Assembly: GCA_003439945.1 (NCBI GenBank)
Contig: QVRM01003987.1
Location: 1-64,000, forward strand
Origin: Dermanyssus gallinae
Taxonomy: Eukaryota > Arthropoda > Arachnida > Mesostigmata > Dermanyssidae
Reading direction: 5' to 3'
Length of the DNA: 64,000 bases
Shown here: in pieces, positions 54,716 through 64,000 of the stretch
Layout of the letters: the number at the start of each line of letters is the position of its first letter
Position numbering within the stretch: position 1 is the stretch's first letter
Notes under the pieces: model-generated
Told to the model about the DNA's origin: nothing
The model's input: only the letters and a program-made list of their open reading frames with translations
Database searches by the model: none
Made by a program: the position numbers and the translations under genes

Positions 54716-55958
54716 AAAAGTTCGTCGGCCTTCTGGGACCACATTTTTGAAATTCCCGCGCTCTGCAGCAGGGCCGTCTGAGAGTGCGGCTTGGTGTTTA
54801 CATTCAGGAGCAGACCCGTGGCGGCGCGACGGTATACCGGTTTCAATTTTACCGTTTCCTTTGCAGAATTGGCAGCTGTTTGCAATGGAGGACAAAAATA
54901 CGCATTTTCGACACATTATGTTGTTCTCCTACCGTGAAGACATAAGTGCAGCGCAAACAACCCGGAGGATATGTGCAGTCTACGGCGAAAACGCAGTACA
55001 CAAATCCACAGTCAAAAAGCGATTCGCCCGTTTCAAAGCTGGAAACTTCAATCTCGAAGATGAACCGAGGTCAGGACGACCCAATGTTGTGGAGACCGAC
55101 GAAGTCATAAGCCTGGTTACTTCGAACCCAGGTTTCACCATAAAAGAAATTGAAGATTTAACGGGAGTCTCCCACGGAACCGTTTGGAATCACCTCCATG
55201 ATGCAGGTTTCTCGTGCAAGCGGAATATGGCTGGCTACCACACGACCTCAATGATAGGCAGCTTGAAGGGCGAGTCGATACCTGTCACGCACTCCTCCGG
55301 GAAAACTCGAATGAGCCATTTCTGAGGAGATTGATAACCGGCGATGAAAAGAAGTTGGGTCCCCAGAGGTTCTCAGGCCGCAGCTATCCCTAAACCCGAA
55401 ATTCATCAGAAGAAGGTTATGCTGTGCTGCTGGTGGGACTGTAACGGCGTCCTGTATTTTGAGCTGCTTCCAATGGGTCAGACGATCAACTCCGTCGTCT
55501 ACTGCAGACAACTCGAAGATTTGAAGGCTGCAGTAGCAACGAAGCGCCCGAAATTGTCAAACAGGTGGGGCGTCACTTTTCAACATGATAAGGCGACACC
55601 ACACAAAAGTTTGGTCACCCGGCAAAAATTGGCGGAGTTTGACTGGGATGTGCTGCCGCACCCAGCTTATAGTCCCGACCTCGCACCATCTGATTATCAC
55701 TTGTTCAGGTCTCTCCAGAACTCCCTTGATGGCACAACATTTGAATCTTTGGAGGCTATAAAAAAATCACCTCACTCAGTATTTCGACGAGAAGGACAAG
55801 ACGTTCTGGGAGAAAGGAATCATGGATCTACCGAGGCGATGGGCGAAGGTTATCGAACAAAACGGTCGATATATCATTGAATAAAAATACTGTTGTCTGC
55901 ATAAATAAGGCTCTTTAAAATCGGGTAAAAAAGCCGACGAACTTTTTGACTTACCTAA
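54713..55958 (+). mobile_element. Second mariner transposon, left end eroded
   Basis: The right TIR (55933-55958, ending TTACCTAA, followed by TA at 55959-55960) and the left end (54713-54729, TCAAAAAGTTCGTCGGC) are inverted copies. The outer nine bases of the left TIR are missing, replaced by the TA tract. Different family from the mariner at 20 kb. Confidence 0.85.
54885..55878 (+). pseudogene. mariner transposase of the second element, frameshifted
   Basis: ATG at 54885 (MEDKNTHFRHIML). N-terminal helix-turn-helix: 'AAQTTRRICAVYGENAV', 'KKRFARFKAGNFNLEDEPRS' and 'GVSHGTVWNHLHDAGF'. The first frame ends at 55325 after a shift near 55270. The first catalytic Asp block (LITGDEK) lies in another frame near 55335. 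From 55344 the frame is open: 'VMLCCWWDCNGVLYFELLP', 'TFQHDKATPHKSLVTRQK' with the second Asp, 'HPAYSPDLAPSDYHLFRSL' with the third, then a shift near 55770 that garbles the C-terminus. Dead through at least three shifts. Confidence 0.85.
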
Positions 55959-56045
55959 TAGTTATAATTGTTTTAATTTAAGTAATAATGGAAATTTCAA
56001 GCTCAATGAGGAATTATTGAACTTAAATGAATATGCCGCCTGGAG

Positions 56046-56051
<6 letters not shown>

Positions 56052-56081
<30 letters not shown>
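56052..56081. repeat. (TA)n tract
   Basis: Uninterrupted TA run about 95 bases right of the second mariner. Confidence 0.95.
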
Positions 56082-56083
<2 letters not shown>

Positions 56084-56099
56084 TCTTCATAGTATGTCT

Positions 56100-57865
56100 T
56101 CCCTGACTTATAATTCTTATATTTAAGCTGAAAGTAATCCCAGACATATATATGCTTTATCTGGGATTGTTTGAGAAAAAATAGAATAATTAGAAGTCAG
56201 GGAAGAAGTATGGGGAGGTAAAGAGGTGAAAACTAAATACACGCTTCATCCGCATAGGTTTTCCGTAGTTTGAGGTCACTGGAAAAAACTGGCCTTATAA
56301 ACAGCAACGTAGTGATGAGAAAAAGTCAATTTAGAGTCCCTGAAAACAATACCAAAGACCGAGAAAGCGAGACAGGCTAATACGGGAGAAACCCAGAGAA
56401 AAATAAAGTGAGCAGGCAGCGTGGAAGTGATGGTAGGCTAAAAATAAAGGCGAAGACGATATGAGCATTGTAATATAAGTCGCACTGGTGCAAGAATATC
56501 GAGCAACTCTGTACTAATACGAGTAGTGGCAAAAATACCAGCGGGAACCGTGAGACAACGATTGCGGGGGCAGTAACGGCGAATAAAAAGCTTTACGGCG
56601 TACAGGGAAATAGCTGATCACGTTGAAAAACACATGGACGTTACTCACGTACTTTTTTAGGGGCTGCTGACATTGTTTACGAAAATTCAACTAAGTCCAC
56701 TTCACGGTAATAAAAAAAAGTCGTAAGAAGCGGACTGAAATGAACGGCATAAAATTCAACCACAGCTTGGCGCCGCTCTAACATTACGTCAAGAGCATGC
56801 AATCGATACATGCAAGATCAAGATTATTGAATATATACAACCAGCCCTCAGCTACCGCAAGATTAGGTGTTCTTCTCGTAGGTGTAGTATAGACATAAGA
56901 TAACATAGAGGCATCTGTATTATCATATCAAACCGTATATATAATAATTCATAATGTGAAATAATTTTTTCATAAAAGCGCACGCTCAACAATAAAATGT
57001 GCCACGGTAAGGTTGGTTTGTATCTTGTCTGCCCACCCAGTGATTGACCACGTAGACAAACCGTTAAACGTCAAATTAGACACAGGTGTTGTGACGAAGC
57101 GAAGAGGACCTCTTGACACCACGTATTCGGCAATCGTTTTAGAAATCTGGCCTGTACTTCCTCAATCAGTATCTCATACTTCTGCTCAGGCCCAACCAAT
57201 AGATCGGGAAGTGATACATGAGTTTAGGAAGATAAGAATAGAATATGCCTTTTTTTAAACCATAAACATAGTAGTATATCGCATTCGGTAAAGAAGAGCC
57301 TTACGGCCTTTTCATATGGCCTAAGAGCCTTATTGGTTGCAGAAAAGCCTTACTTTAATTCGAGATCATGCTATCACAATTACAAATGGGTGACAAAATA
57401 TTGCTATATCTATATGCTACCTAGGAACGCGACGATATTACAGATCATGTGTTCCTTAAAGTGTGTACAAAAATAGCCTTACCAATAACCACATACATTG
57501 TGTTCCAGACGAGCCTGAGCTTAGCTTTGTTGCAACTAAAAGCTAAGGGAGCCAACGCAATCCGTTTGTTGGTAAACGCCACGATCCGGTCTGACTAGTA
57601 CATGCTATCTACCAGACATTTGCACAACCTCGGCACGTTTTCCCTACAAAATCTCAGCTGTAGTTTGCCGTTTGTCGGACTGGAATGGACCGAAAAACAT
57701 ATGTATGTTTTGCCCATGTATGTACAAAGAAAATTCTTTTCATGTTTTTCACTTACCAGTGTAGGCGCTTCTGAGGCAACGAATCTTGCTCAGTCGCGGG
57801 GCCACTTAGAGTAGAGGGGTGGTGGGGGTTCTATCAAAATGGATGAAGCTGGTCATTTACTGCAG
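56100..57865. other. Gene-free stretch
   Basis: No recognisable family, RNA gene or long repeat. The frame at 57013-57258 has no known motif. Confidence 0.4.
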
Positions 57866-57869
57866 TCGG

Positions 57870-59045
57870 ACTGACAATGACTATCAATCTTTCTTTCTTG
57901 ACAGGCGTCTTCCCTGCATGTCTCAAGGATTTTCGGGTCCTCTTCTTGTATAGAAAGAGAGGTGACACGATTCATCACGCATCCAACCTATATAATTTTA
58001 CATTAGCTATTGTCGGCATCTTTAAAGTCACCGGCTGTTCGACTAGATTGAACTCTGAAATCGATGAAATTTCTATTGCCTAACTTGGGTTTCGTAGAAT
58101 CCGAGCGACGGCTGGAACCGGTCTATATTTGGCAACATGTAACCGACTTGGTCAGGCTGCTCAATAGGTACAATCAGTTGGTTTCGATCTTTCTCTCAGA
58201 CCAGAGAGAGGCACTCAAGCTTTGTCGCGTTGAGTATTCATGACTACAGGTCGGCATCGGAACGCCGCAGAGGTCCGTTCTTGAGCCGTTCATATTTCTG
58301 AACCTTCTAAATTTTGATCTTCTGGAAACACATGTAAATTGCTTTGACAATGACACTACGACGTTTCTTTTTGACGTGAATCCGTGGAGCACTGGCATTA
58401 GCCTAGTCACAGCGCTCCTGCAAGTGGAGATATATGTTTAACAAATTTAGCTTTGCTGCTAATGCACATAATACCAGCATCATGTTGTTTCGGGTAGCAC
58501 AAAGAGTGGTTCGTACGGGCGAGCGCGTTTTATCTCACGAACGGTGGGTTGTTGCCTCCCCAAAATTCCACGTGGCGTTTTAGTGTTTTACTACGTGATA
58601 TCGTGAGATGGCAGTCCTGTATCGATTGCATTGCTCCAAAATGCTACGGTGTTGTCTGGTCTAGTATATTCCGCATGGCAGACATAATAGAGAACGATGC
58701 GCTTCAAACTGTCTTTTCTAGAAAATGGAGGGACATTTTGATTTCACACTTGATCCCCTCTGACACCTCATTGCCGCGTCTACCCACTTCTCGTGGATCA
58801 TCTAGACGTCGATCGAATGTCCTCTGAGCAATGCTGGAACGATTAAGAATAGATAATAAACCATATTGCCGTGAGTCGGCGGTTATACTGCCACAAGGAC
58901 TACTGGGGAAACCCCCAAGATGTTCTAACAAGTCTAACCCTCTCAGTTTAACAGTAGTAGTACTTGATCGCATGCGTGTTGCCTGCCCTGCATTTGGGCA
59001 TATATCAAAACAGATTCGATTTATTATCTCCTAAAAGTCTGTTTG
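57870..59045 (+). pseudogene. Strongly decayed LINE reverse transcriptase (CR1/Jockey-like)
   Basis: Motifs in order across frames: 'INLSFLTGVFPACLKDFRV' (57880-57940; usually TG-FP--LK-A-V), 'FLYRKRGD', then at 58255-58380 'GIGTPQRSVLEPFIFLNLLN' (for GVPQGSVLGPLLFLIYIND) and 'FDNDTTTFLFD' (for FADDT), then 'NAHNTSIMLF' near 58460, and 'IIENDALQTVF' near 58690, which matches the 'IQNGALRVVF' segment at 3.2 kb. Conserved Gly and Asp residues are replaced and stops are frequent, so it is old. Confidence 0.55.
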
Positions 59046-59604
59046 TGCACGAACTAAAGAAATGGCTTGCTAGTGCTGCGCAATAAGTGAAGTCATGTGC
59101 CGCGGATACGGTTTTTCAACCCTCATCATGCTACAACAAGTAAGCTTTGCGCTCCTTCCAAGCTCTATTGCCTTTGGTTAGCCGATAACGTTCGTTTTAC
59201 AAACTGTCGTAAATTGTATTGTGAAAATGAGATATGAATGAAAGAGAGATGCCATATTTAGCTGTAATGCGAAGCATACGGAATTCCGTGCATTGGTGCT
59301 TTGGTTTTGTGGCTTGTGTAGCTTTGCAGCTGTATTGCCGCTGTTCTCTAACTTGTATGCATTTATTGAACTAATATAAGAACGTACTTCCATAGATAGC
59401 TATTTATTTAGATCGAATTGTGCGCACAATACGTGGGATTATCCACTTATATTCGATCAAACCATACGTACGATTTGAAAAGGATCTCCGTCTTTATCAG
59501 TGGTGCTTAAATAGTCTATTAGGAACTTGGCATTCATGTTGTTCTTTGTTTTCCTGGTTTAGGAGAACTTGTCTGCCGAATCATGTACTCTCTACAATTA
59601 AGTA

Positions 59605-61420
59605 CTCCCCCCGGTACGGCACTCCTGAAGTTGGATTTTCGCAATGCATTCAACACCATCCGTAGGGATCACCTCCTTCGTGAGGTTCGGGATACAGTCC
59701 CGGAACTCTTCACCTTAGTAGAACACGCGTACAAAATGCTATCCGTCCTGTTGTTTGGCGCCGAGACGTTATTTTCGGCATCGGGCATACAGCAGGGGGA
59801 CCCCTTGGGACCGGCCCTATTCAGCCTGGGGATACGTGAGCTGGTTAACTCCGTTCAAGTGCCATTCAACGCTTGGTACCTAGAAGATGGCACACTTGGT
59901 GGACCGATGGTGGACTTGCTCGATGAGGTGCGCAGAGTCCTTGCTTTCGAGGCAGTCAGTGGTCTGGTGCTGAACACGGCCAAATGCGAGGTGTTCGCTC
60001 CGGGGACAGACCCAGACGACCCCTCATTGAGGGCCTTGCTCGAGCTGCTACCGGAGTGTAGAGTCGTGGCTGACCACGAAATAAACCTTCTTGGCGCACC
60101 GGTTCTGCCCTCTGCGTTGCCGAGACAACTCGACCCCTTGATGGACAGATTGTGGGCGATGCAGGAACGTCTTCCGCTTGTTGGAGCGCACCAGGAACCC
60201 TACCTGCTTTGCTCGTCGTTCTCCGCGTGCCGCATCGTACTGATTTACGGTCCATAGACTGCTTAGGCGATCTGAACCATCTTCTCCAACCATTCGACGA
60301 CCAGGTGGTGGAGGTCCTACAGACGGTGCTGAGTCTAAACTTACGACCACAAGAGGTGCGCCAGGCGGCCCTCCCCACGTCCATGGGCGGCCTTGGTCTC
60401 CCCTCGGCTCGATCCTTAGCGGGCCCGGCCGTGGCTGCCTCTATGCATGCTACGTCGGAAAATGTCCAGCGCCTGCTCCCGCCGGCGGCCCAGGCAATGT
60501 TCGAGGCGGCTCGTGACGATATAGCGACTGGACTTCCAGCTTCATCGCCTGGTCCCGATAGACTAGCCTGCCAGAGGGCCTGGGCCGAGAAGGCCCACGA
60601 AGCTTCGCTTAGTTCGCTGCTTGAAGAATGCGGGGATGACCAGGACAAGGCACGCCTTCTAGCTGTCGCTCGCCCAGGAGAAAGCGACTGGTTGCATGCA
60701 CTACCCGCGGACTTACTGGGTACCCGCCTTGATGACCAATCGACCCGGATATGCGTTGGCCTGAGATTGGGGGCTGACTTGGTTGAGCCACACAGATGCT
60801 CTTGTGGCGAGCCCGTCGGGCGACTCGCCAGACACGGCCTGTCTTGCGCTCACGCAGCGGGCCGGCGCCCAAGACACACTGCCCTCAATGATTTGCTTGC
60901 AAGATCGCTGCAGAGGGCGATGATTCCCTGCGTCCTGGAACCACCTGGGCTTTCAAGAGACGACGGTAAGCGCCCCGACGGTATGACTTTGATACCCTTC
61001 TATAAGGGTCGTTCCCTGGTGTGGGATGCGACGCTGACCGACTCTCTGACCCCTTCCCTTGTCGGTCCCGGCGCGTCCCGCCCGGGGACTGCCGTTTCGC
61101 AACCTGAGACCTCAAAGATAAGAAAGTATGCGGACCTAAGTCGGGCGCACCACTTTTCGCCATTCGCGTTCGAGACGATGGGTGGCACTGGGCCCCTCAC
61201 GGTAACATTGATCTCTCGGGTTGGCGACGCGTTACGGCAGGCGACGCGTTACGGCAGGCGACGATGGACAAGAGGGCGCACGCCTTCTTCTCCCAGCGAC
61301 TGTCCCTGGAGATCCAAAGAGGTAACGCGACCTCAGTGCTCGGAACTATGAGAGACTGGATGGACCCGGACCTTCGCGCCAGGGGGCGGGCAGGACTTCC
61401 TCACGGGCATGAGCGATAGA
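59605..61420 (+). pseudogene. ORF2 of copy F: RT - RLE with an altered active site and two small indels
   Basis: Begins in the RT ('LLKLDFRNAFNTIRRDHLL'), continues '[16 protein letters not shown]' and then YLEDG: the first catalytic Asp of C's YLDDG is Glu (GAA) here. A 1-base deletion near 60245 shifts the frame after 'FSACRIV'. The second frame (to 61351) holds 'QPFDDQVVEVLQTVLSLNL', absent from C, then '[18 protein letters not shown]', knuckle CSCG...RHGLSC, RPDG and VWDATL. A 17-bp tandem duplication (GCGACGCGTTACGGCAG, 61224-61257) shifts the last 45 codons. The protein is dead in RT and in frame. Confidence 0.9.
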
Positions 61421-61500
61421 GCGGCTACGGCGCGCAGAAGGAGCAACTAGGTCGACGAGCAGCAACGCCGTGAAGCATTATATATTCTTCTAAATTATAA
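59605..61500 (+). mobile_element. RLE-type LINE, copy F (5'-truncated; sister of copy C)
   Basis: Near-identical to copy C from CCCCCCGGTACGG at 59603 through the 3' UTR (AGGAGCAACTAGGTCGACGAG, then TTCTTCTAAATTATA). The 5' break is in the RT and not at a microsatellite. After the shared 3' core F continues AATAAAACTTTCAATGCTTCAC and then a TA tract. Confidence 0.9.
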
Positions 61501-61520
61501 TAAAACTTTCAATGCTTCAC
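61470..61520. repeat. 10-bp inverted repeat around the shared 3' core of copy F
   Basis: GTGAAGCATT (61470-61479) and AATGCTTCAC (61511-61520) surround the core TATATTCTTCTAAATTATA. Copy C has the core but neither arm. Confidence 0.7.
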
Positions 61521-61534
61521 TATATATATATATA
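61521..61534. repeat. (TA)7 tract at the 3' end of copy F
   Basis: Directly after the inverted-repeat arm. Confidence 0.9.
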
Positions 61535-61929
61535 AATATAAAAAATTAAGTACTTGTTTTAGTTAATCGAAAAGCCATTCTCATATTGGCTCCAGCTCGA
61601 CAGACACGGTGACAAATAGCGTTAGATACCTTGACTAAGTTTATATCCTGTTGTCTTGATTTGTCTTTTTCCATTCTATCACATATTTCGATTTCGATCT
61701 GTGGGGATGCGCTATTTCAACAAAAAATAAGAGTGCGTGATTCCGATCCTTGCCTTGTTAAATTTACATGGCAAAGTTGTAAAATATTTATCAAACCCGC
61801 GACTGAAACCACTTAGCGTTAGATTCTATACGGCCTTTTTAGAAAGGACAGCGTGGCTATAAGGTTTACGCTCGTTAGGGGAAATCTCTAGGCTATAATT
61901 AAACCCACGTACCTAGTGTTGGTTGCAGG

Positions 61930-64000
61930 CTATTTCGAGGTGCCTCTTGTTAAACGTCGAAGAACTAGAGTTCAATACACGCCTATATGGGGAAAACGAT
62001 TTTATTGAGTTTGCTTCTATATTACTTACGGAAAGGTTTGTAACAAAACCAAATGTCATTGTATCTCACTCCACAAGATCTATCACGGTCAAGCAATCAA
62101 AACGGAAGGACGCGGTAGGCCGGGTGTCGCTATAGCTGTGCCGACGAACGTATGGCCGCAGGTATTATTAGCTACAAGTAGACGAATCACTGTGGAGATG
62201 AAAGGCTACTATTGCTTATGTATATAGAGCCCATCTGGGAGAGCGGTGCGAGACATTTTATACGACATTGTCGAATGTTTGCTTTTATGCCCACACAGAA
62301 CGAATTCGATTGTGATGGCTGCAGATTTTAACTGTGACCTCTTAAAACAAAATGAACAAAGCGCATTATTTATAGAAGGAGTTGAAAGCCTAGGACTACA
62401 GATCGAAAACAGTATGCAAGAAATTACGTATACGGCATGGAAAGGCACGAGTGTCGTGGACATAATAATGACGTCGGCACACGCGCCAGGCATCTGCATC
62501 AGCAGCCTGAAGATCAACTCTTCAGCCGACAGAAAACACAGCCAACTTACATTTGATCTTACAGTTAACGTAGTCACAACCATCAACCATGCAATTCACA
62601 CCTGTCGTGACGGATTAAGTTACATAAACCGGAGCAAGCTTTTCATCTTCTTCCACCTCCTGAACGTCGAGAAGACATACAAGCGCTGCTTTCGGTGGGC
62701 CATACAAACGTCAACAACGGTAGACTGCTGCCAACCACTAGGTTTGAGCACAAAGCCTGGTTCGACCAAGAATGCCGCGCTGTCAAATCAATAAGATGTC
62801 AATACAAGGAAACCAGCAGGAATCTAGCCCATCATGCTATTTTTAAGCGCAAATATAAATACCTGCTTAGGACAAATTGCGCCCAATTCGAAACCCATAT
62901 GCGACTTTGCAAAATTCGGAAAAGCCTCTACCGACCTTGGATTCTTTTTCCACAGCTCCTCAAATAACCAAACCCATCAATTAACGACGATGAATGGCTA
63001 GAATAATCTACGGGAATATTCACCCGCGACTATGTCCTGCCGGAAAAGAAGATCATGAGAGCGATGGAGCGTGGAGTAGCTTCACAGAGAAAGAGGTCTT
63101 TCGTGGTATTATAACAAGAAAGAATGAAAAGTCCCGGTTCTCACAGTGATGTACAACACCAGTCCTAGACAAGGCGCAATCTCAAGCCAGTAGAGGAAAG
63201 TACTCTACAAGCATGTTTTAAGGGAAGGGTGATACTACAAAGCCACAAAACTACCGCAGTATAGCACTAACCAAGGTACAAGGTTCTTACATCGCTCCTT
63301 GCCAAAAGGCTTTTTCTAGAATGCTTTAAAGATTTACCGGCAGAGCAAAATGCTTTTCTTCCAGTGTGTTTGGCTGAAAGAGCACTTACAGATGTAAGAG
63401 AACGCCTAGACTCTCGAAAACAAGATGCGACAAAGCTCTCCACATGTTTTACGCAGACGACTCAGTTATTATGGGAAAATCGAGACAGCACCTCCAATTT
63501 TACTTGAATGAGACTGCACGATGGTGTTGCAAAAATAGGCTAAACATCACCGTGTTGAAAACAAAAGTGATGCGGTTTATTAGAGGAGAGGCTGCTCAAG
63601 TTGATGTCGACAAGATTAAAACTATGTTTCTTAAAAGAGCGATTAGTTTATTAAAAACCGCCTCATATTCGCTGGTGCTGCAAATGTGCAATGAGCCCAC
63701 ATTATTATAAGATCTATGCACCGTAATTACGAGTTCGATGACGAAGCGCTCGAAGCAAACAAGCAACACAGAGAAAGGCAAATCTGGAACGTTGTAATCC
63801 CAAATTTTACAGACGGACCCGCATTTCCTAGCGGCAGACGGAAACAAGATCTGCAACAAAACCGAGCAGTGATCTGCAAAATAACCTCGCACGGATACCA
63901 CCAATACCTCTGTCTAAAGGGAAAATGTTTCCAAATCAACGAATGTGTTTGTAAATATTGTGGTGCAATTGACATCGACCGGTATCACGTAATGAAATGT
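61930..64000 (+). pseudogene. APE-type LINE (Jockey/R1 group): endonuclease and broken RT, runs off the window
   Basis: Endonuclease pieces: 'LLNVEELEFNTRLYGENDF' near 61945, 'GVAIAV' near 62128, 'SIVMAADFNCDLLK' near 62303 (the GDFN-D block, Gly changed to Ala), 'SVVDIIMTS' near 62450 and His in 'RKHSQLTFDL'. RT pieces: 'PQNYRSIALTKV' near 63250, then active site FYADDSVIMGKS near 63444 and 'KNRLNITVLKTKVM'. The RT region between is only about 150 bases, so the central RT was deleted. At the edge a C-terminal knuckle CKYCGAIDIDRYHVMKC closes at 64000. Several shifts and stops. The normal 3' end lies outside. Confidence 0.75.

Noticed and set aside
59956..60648. 230-codon frame on the minus strand
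   Set aside because: It is the antisense shadow of RLE copy F.

Overview
The window reads as animal nuclear DNA, most likely an arthropod or another invertebrate. I see no operons, Shine-Dalgarno sites or dense host coding. Instead there are decayed transposons, tRNA-derived Pol III repeats, (TA)n and CAA-type microsatellites, mariner and Tc1 elements, a gypsy LTR element and at least a dozen non-LTR (LINE) copies. The species cannot be named from sequence alone. Two segments might belong to host genes: a ribonuclease T2-like ORF (18639-19169, minus) and a 41-codon ORF ending at a good splice donor (30926-31048).

Layout. 1-3.1 kb: LINE with a restriction-like endonuclease (RLE), copy A, minus, next to a CR1/Jockey-like tail. 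6.3-6.9 kb: mariner relic. 10.2-12.0 kb: truncated Ty3/gypsy element. 12.0-18.5 kb: a row of minus-strand LINEs separated by TA tracts: a tandemly duplicated R1-type scrap, RLE copy D, and near-complete RLE copy E. 18.6-19.2 kb: RNase T2-like ORF. 20.1-21.4 kb: complete but dead mariner with TA duplications. 21.6-22.4 kb: degenerate RT. 25.6-28.2 kb: RLE copy B (ORF1 plus start of ORF2). 28.4-30.7 kb: RLE copy C, open reading frame, TA tracts at both ends. 31-33 kb: mariner and Tc1 scraps between diverged direct repeats. 33.5-34.6 kb: very decayed RLE copy P. 37-38.2 kb: CAA arrays and a minisatellite. 38.8-43.3 kb: R1-type copies J, H1 and H2 around TA tracts. 44.2-44.6 kb: R1-type 3' end. 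50-53.3 kb: RLE copy G. 54.1-56 kb: R1-type copy M and a second mariner. 57.9-59 kb: decayed LINE. 59.6-61.5 kb: RLE copy F, sister of C. 61.9-64 kb: LINE with an APE endonuclease, running off the window.

The strongest signal is a group of RLE LINEs in at least three subfamilies (A/E/G; C/F; D/P; B not placed). They combine a gag-like ORF1 with three zinc knuckles, a stop-start coupled ORF2, an RT with a Y/F-LDDG active site, and a C-terminal knuckle plus RPDG...D nuclease. Copies repeatedly end exactly at (TA)n tracts. R1-type elements with an unrelated integration chemistry also abut TA tracts here. The simplest reading is that TA microsatellites serve as shared landing sites for two LINE lineages; insertion biology, later recombination between tracts and assembly error all need to be separated.
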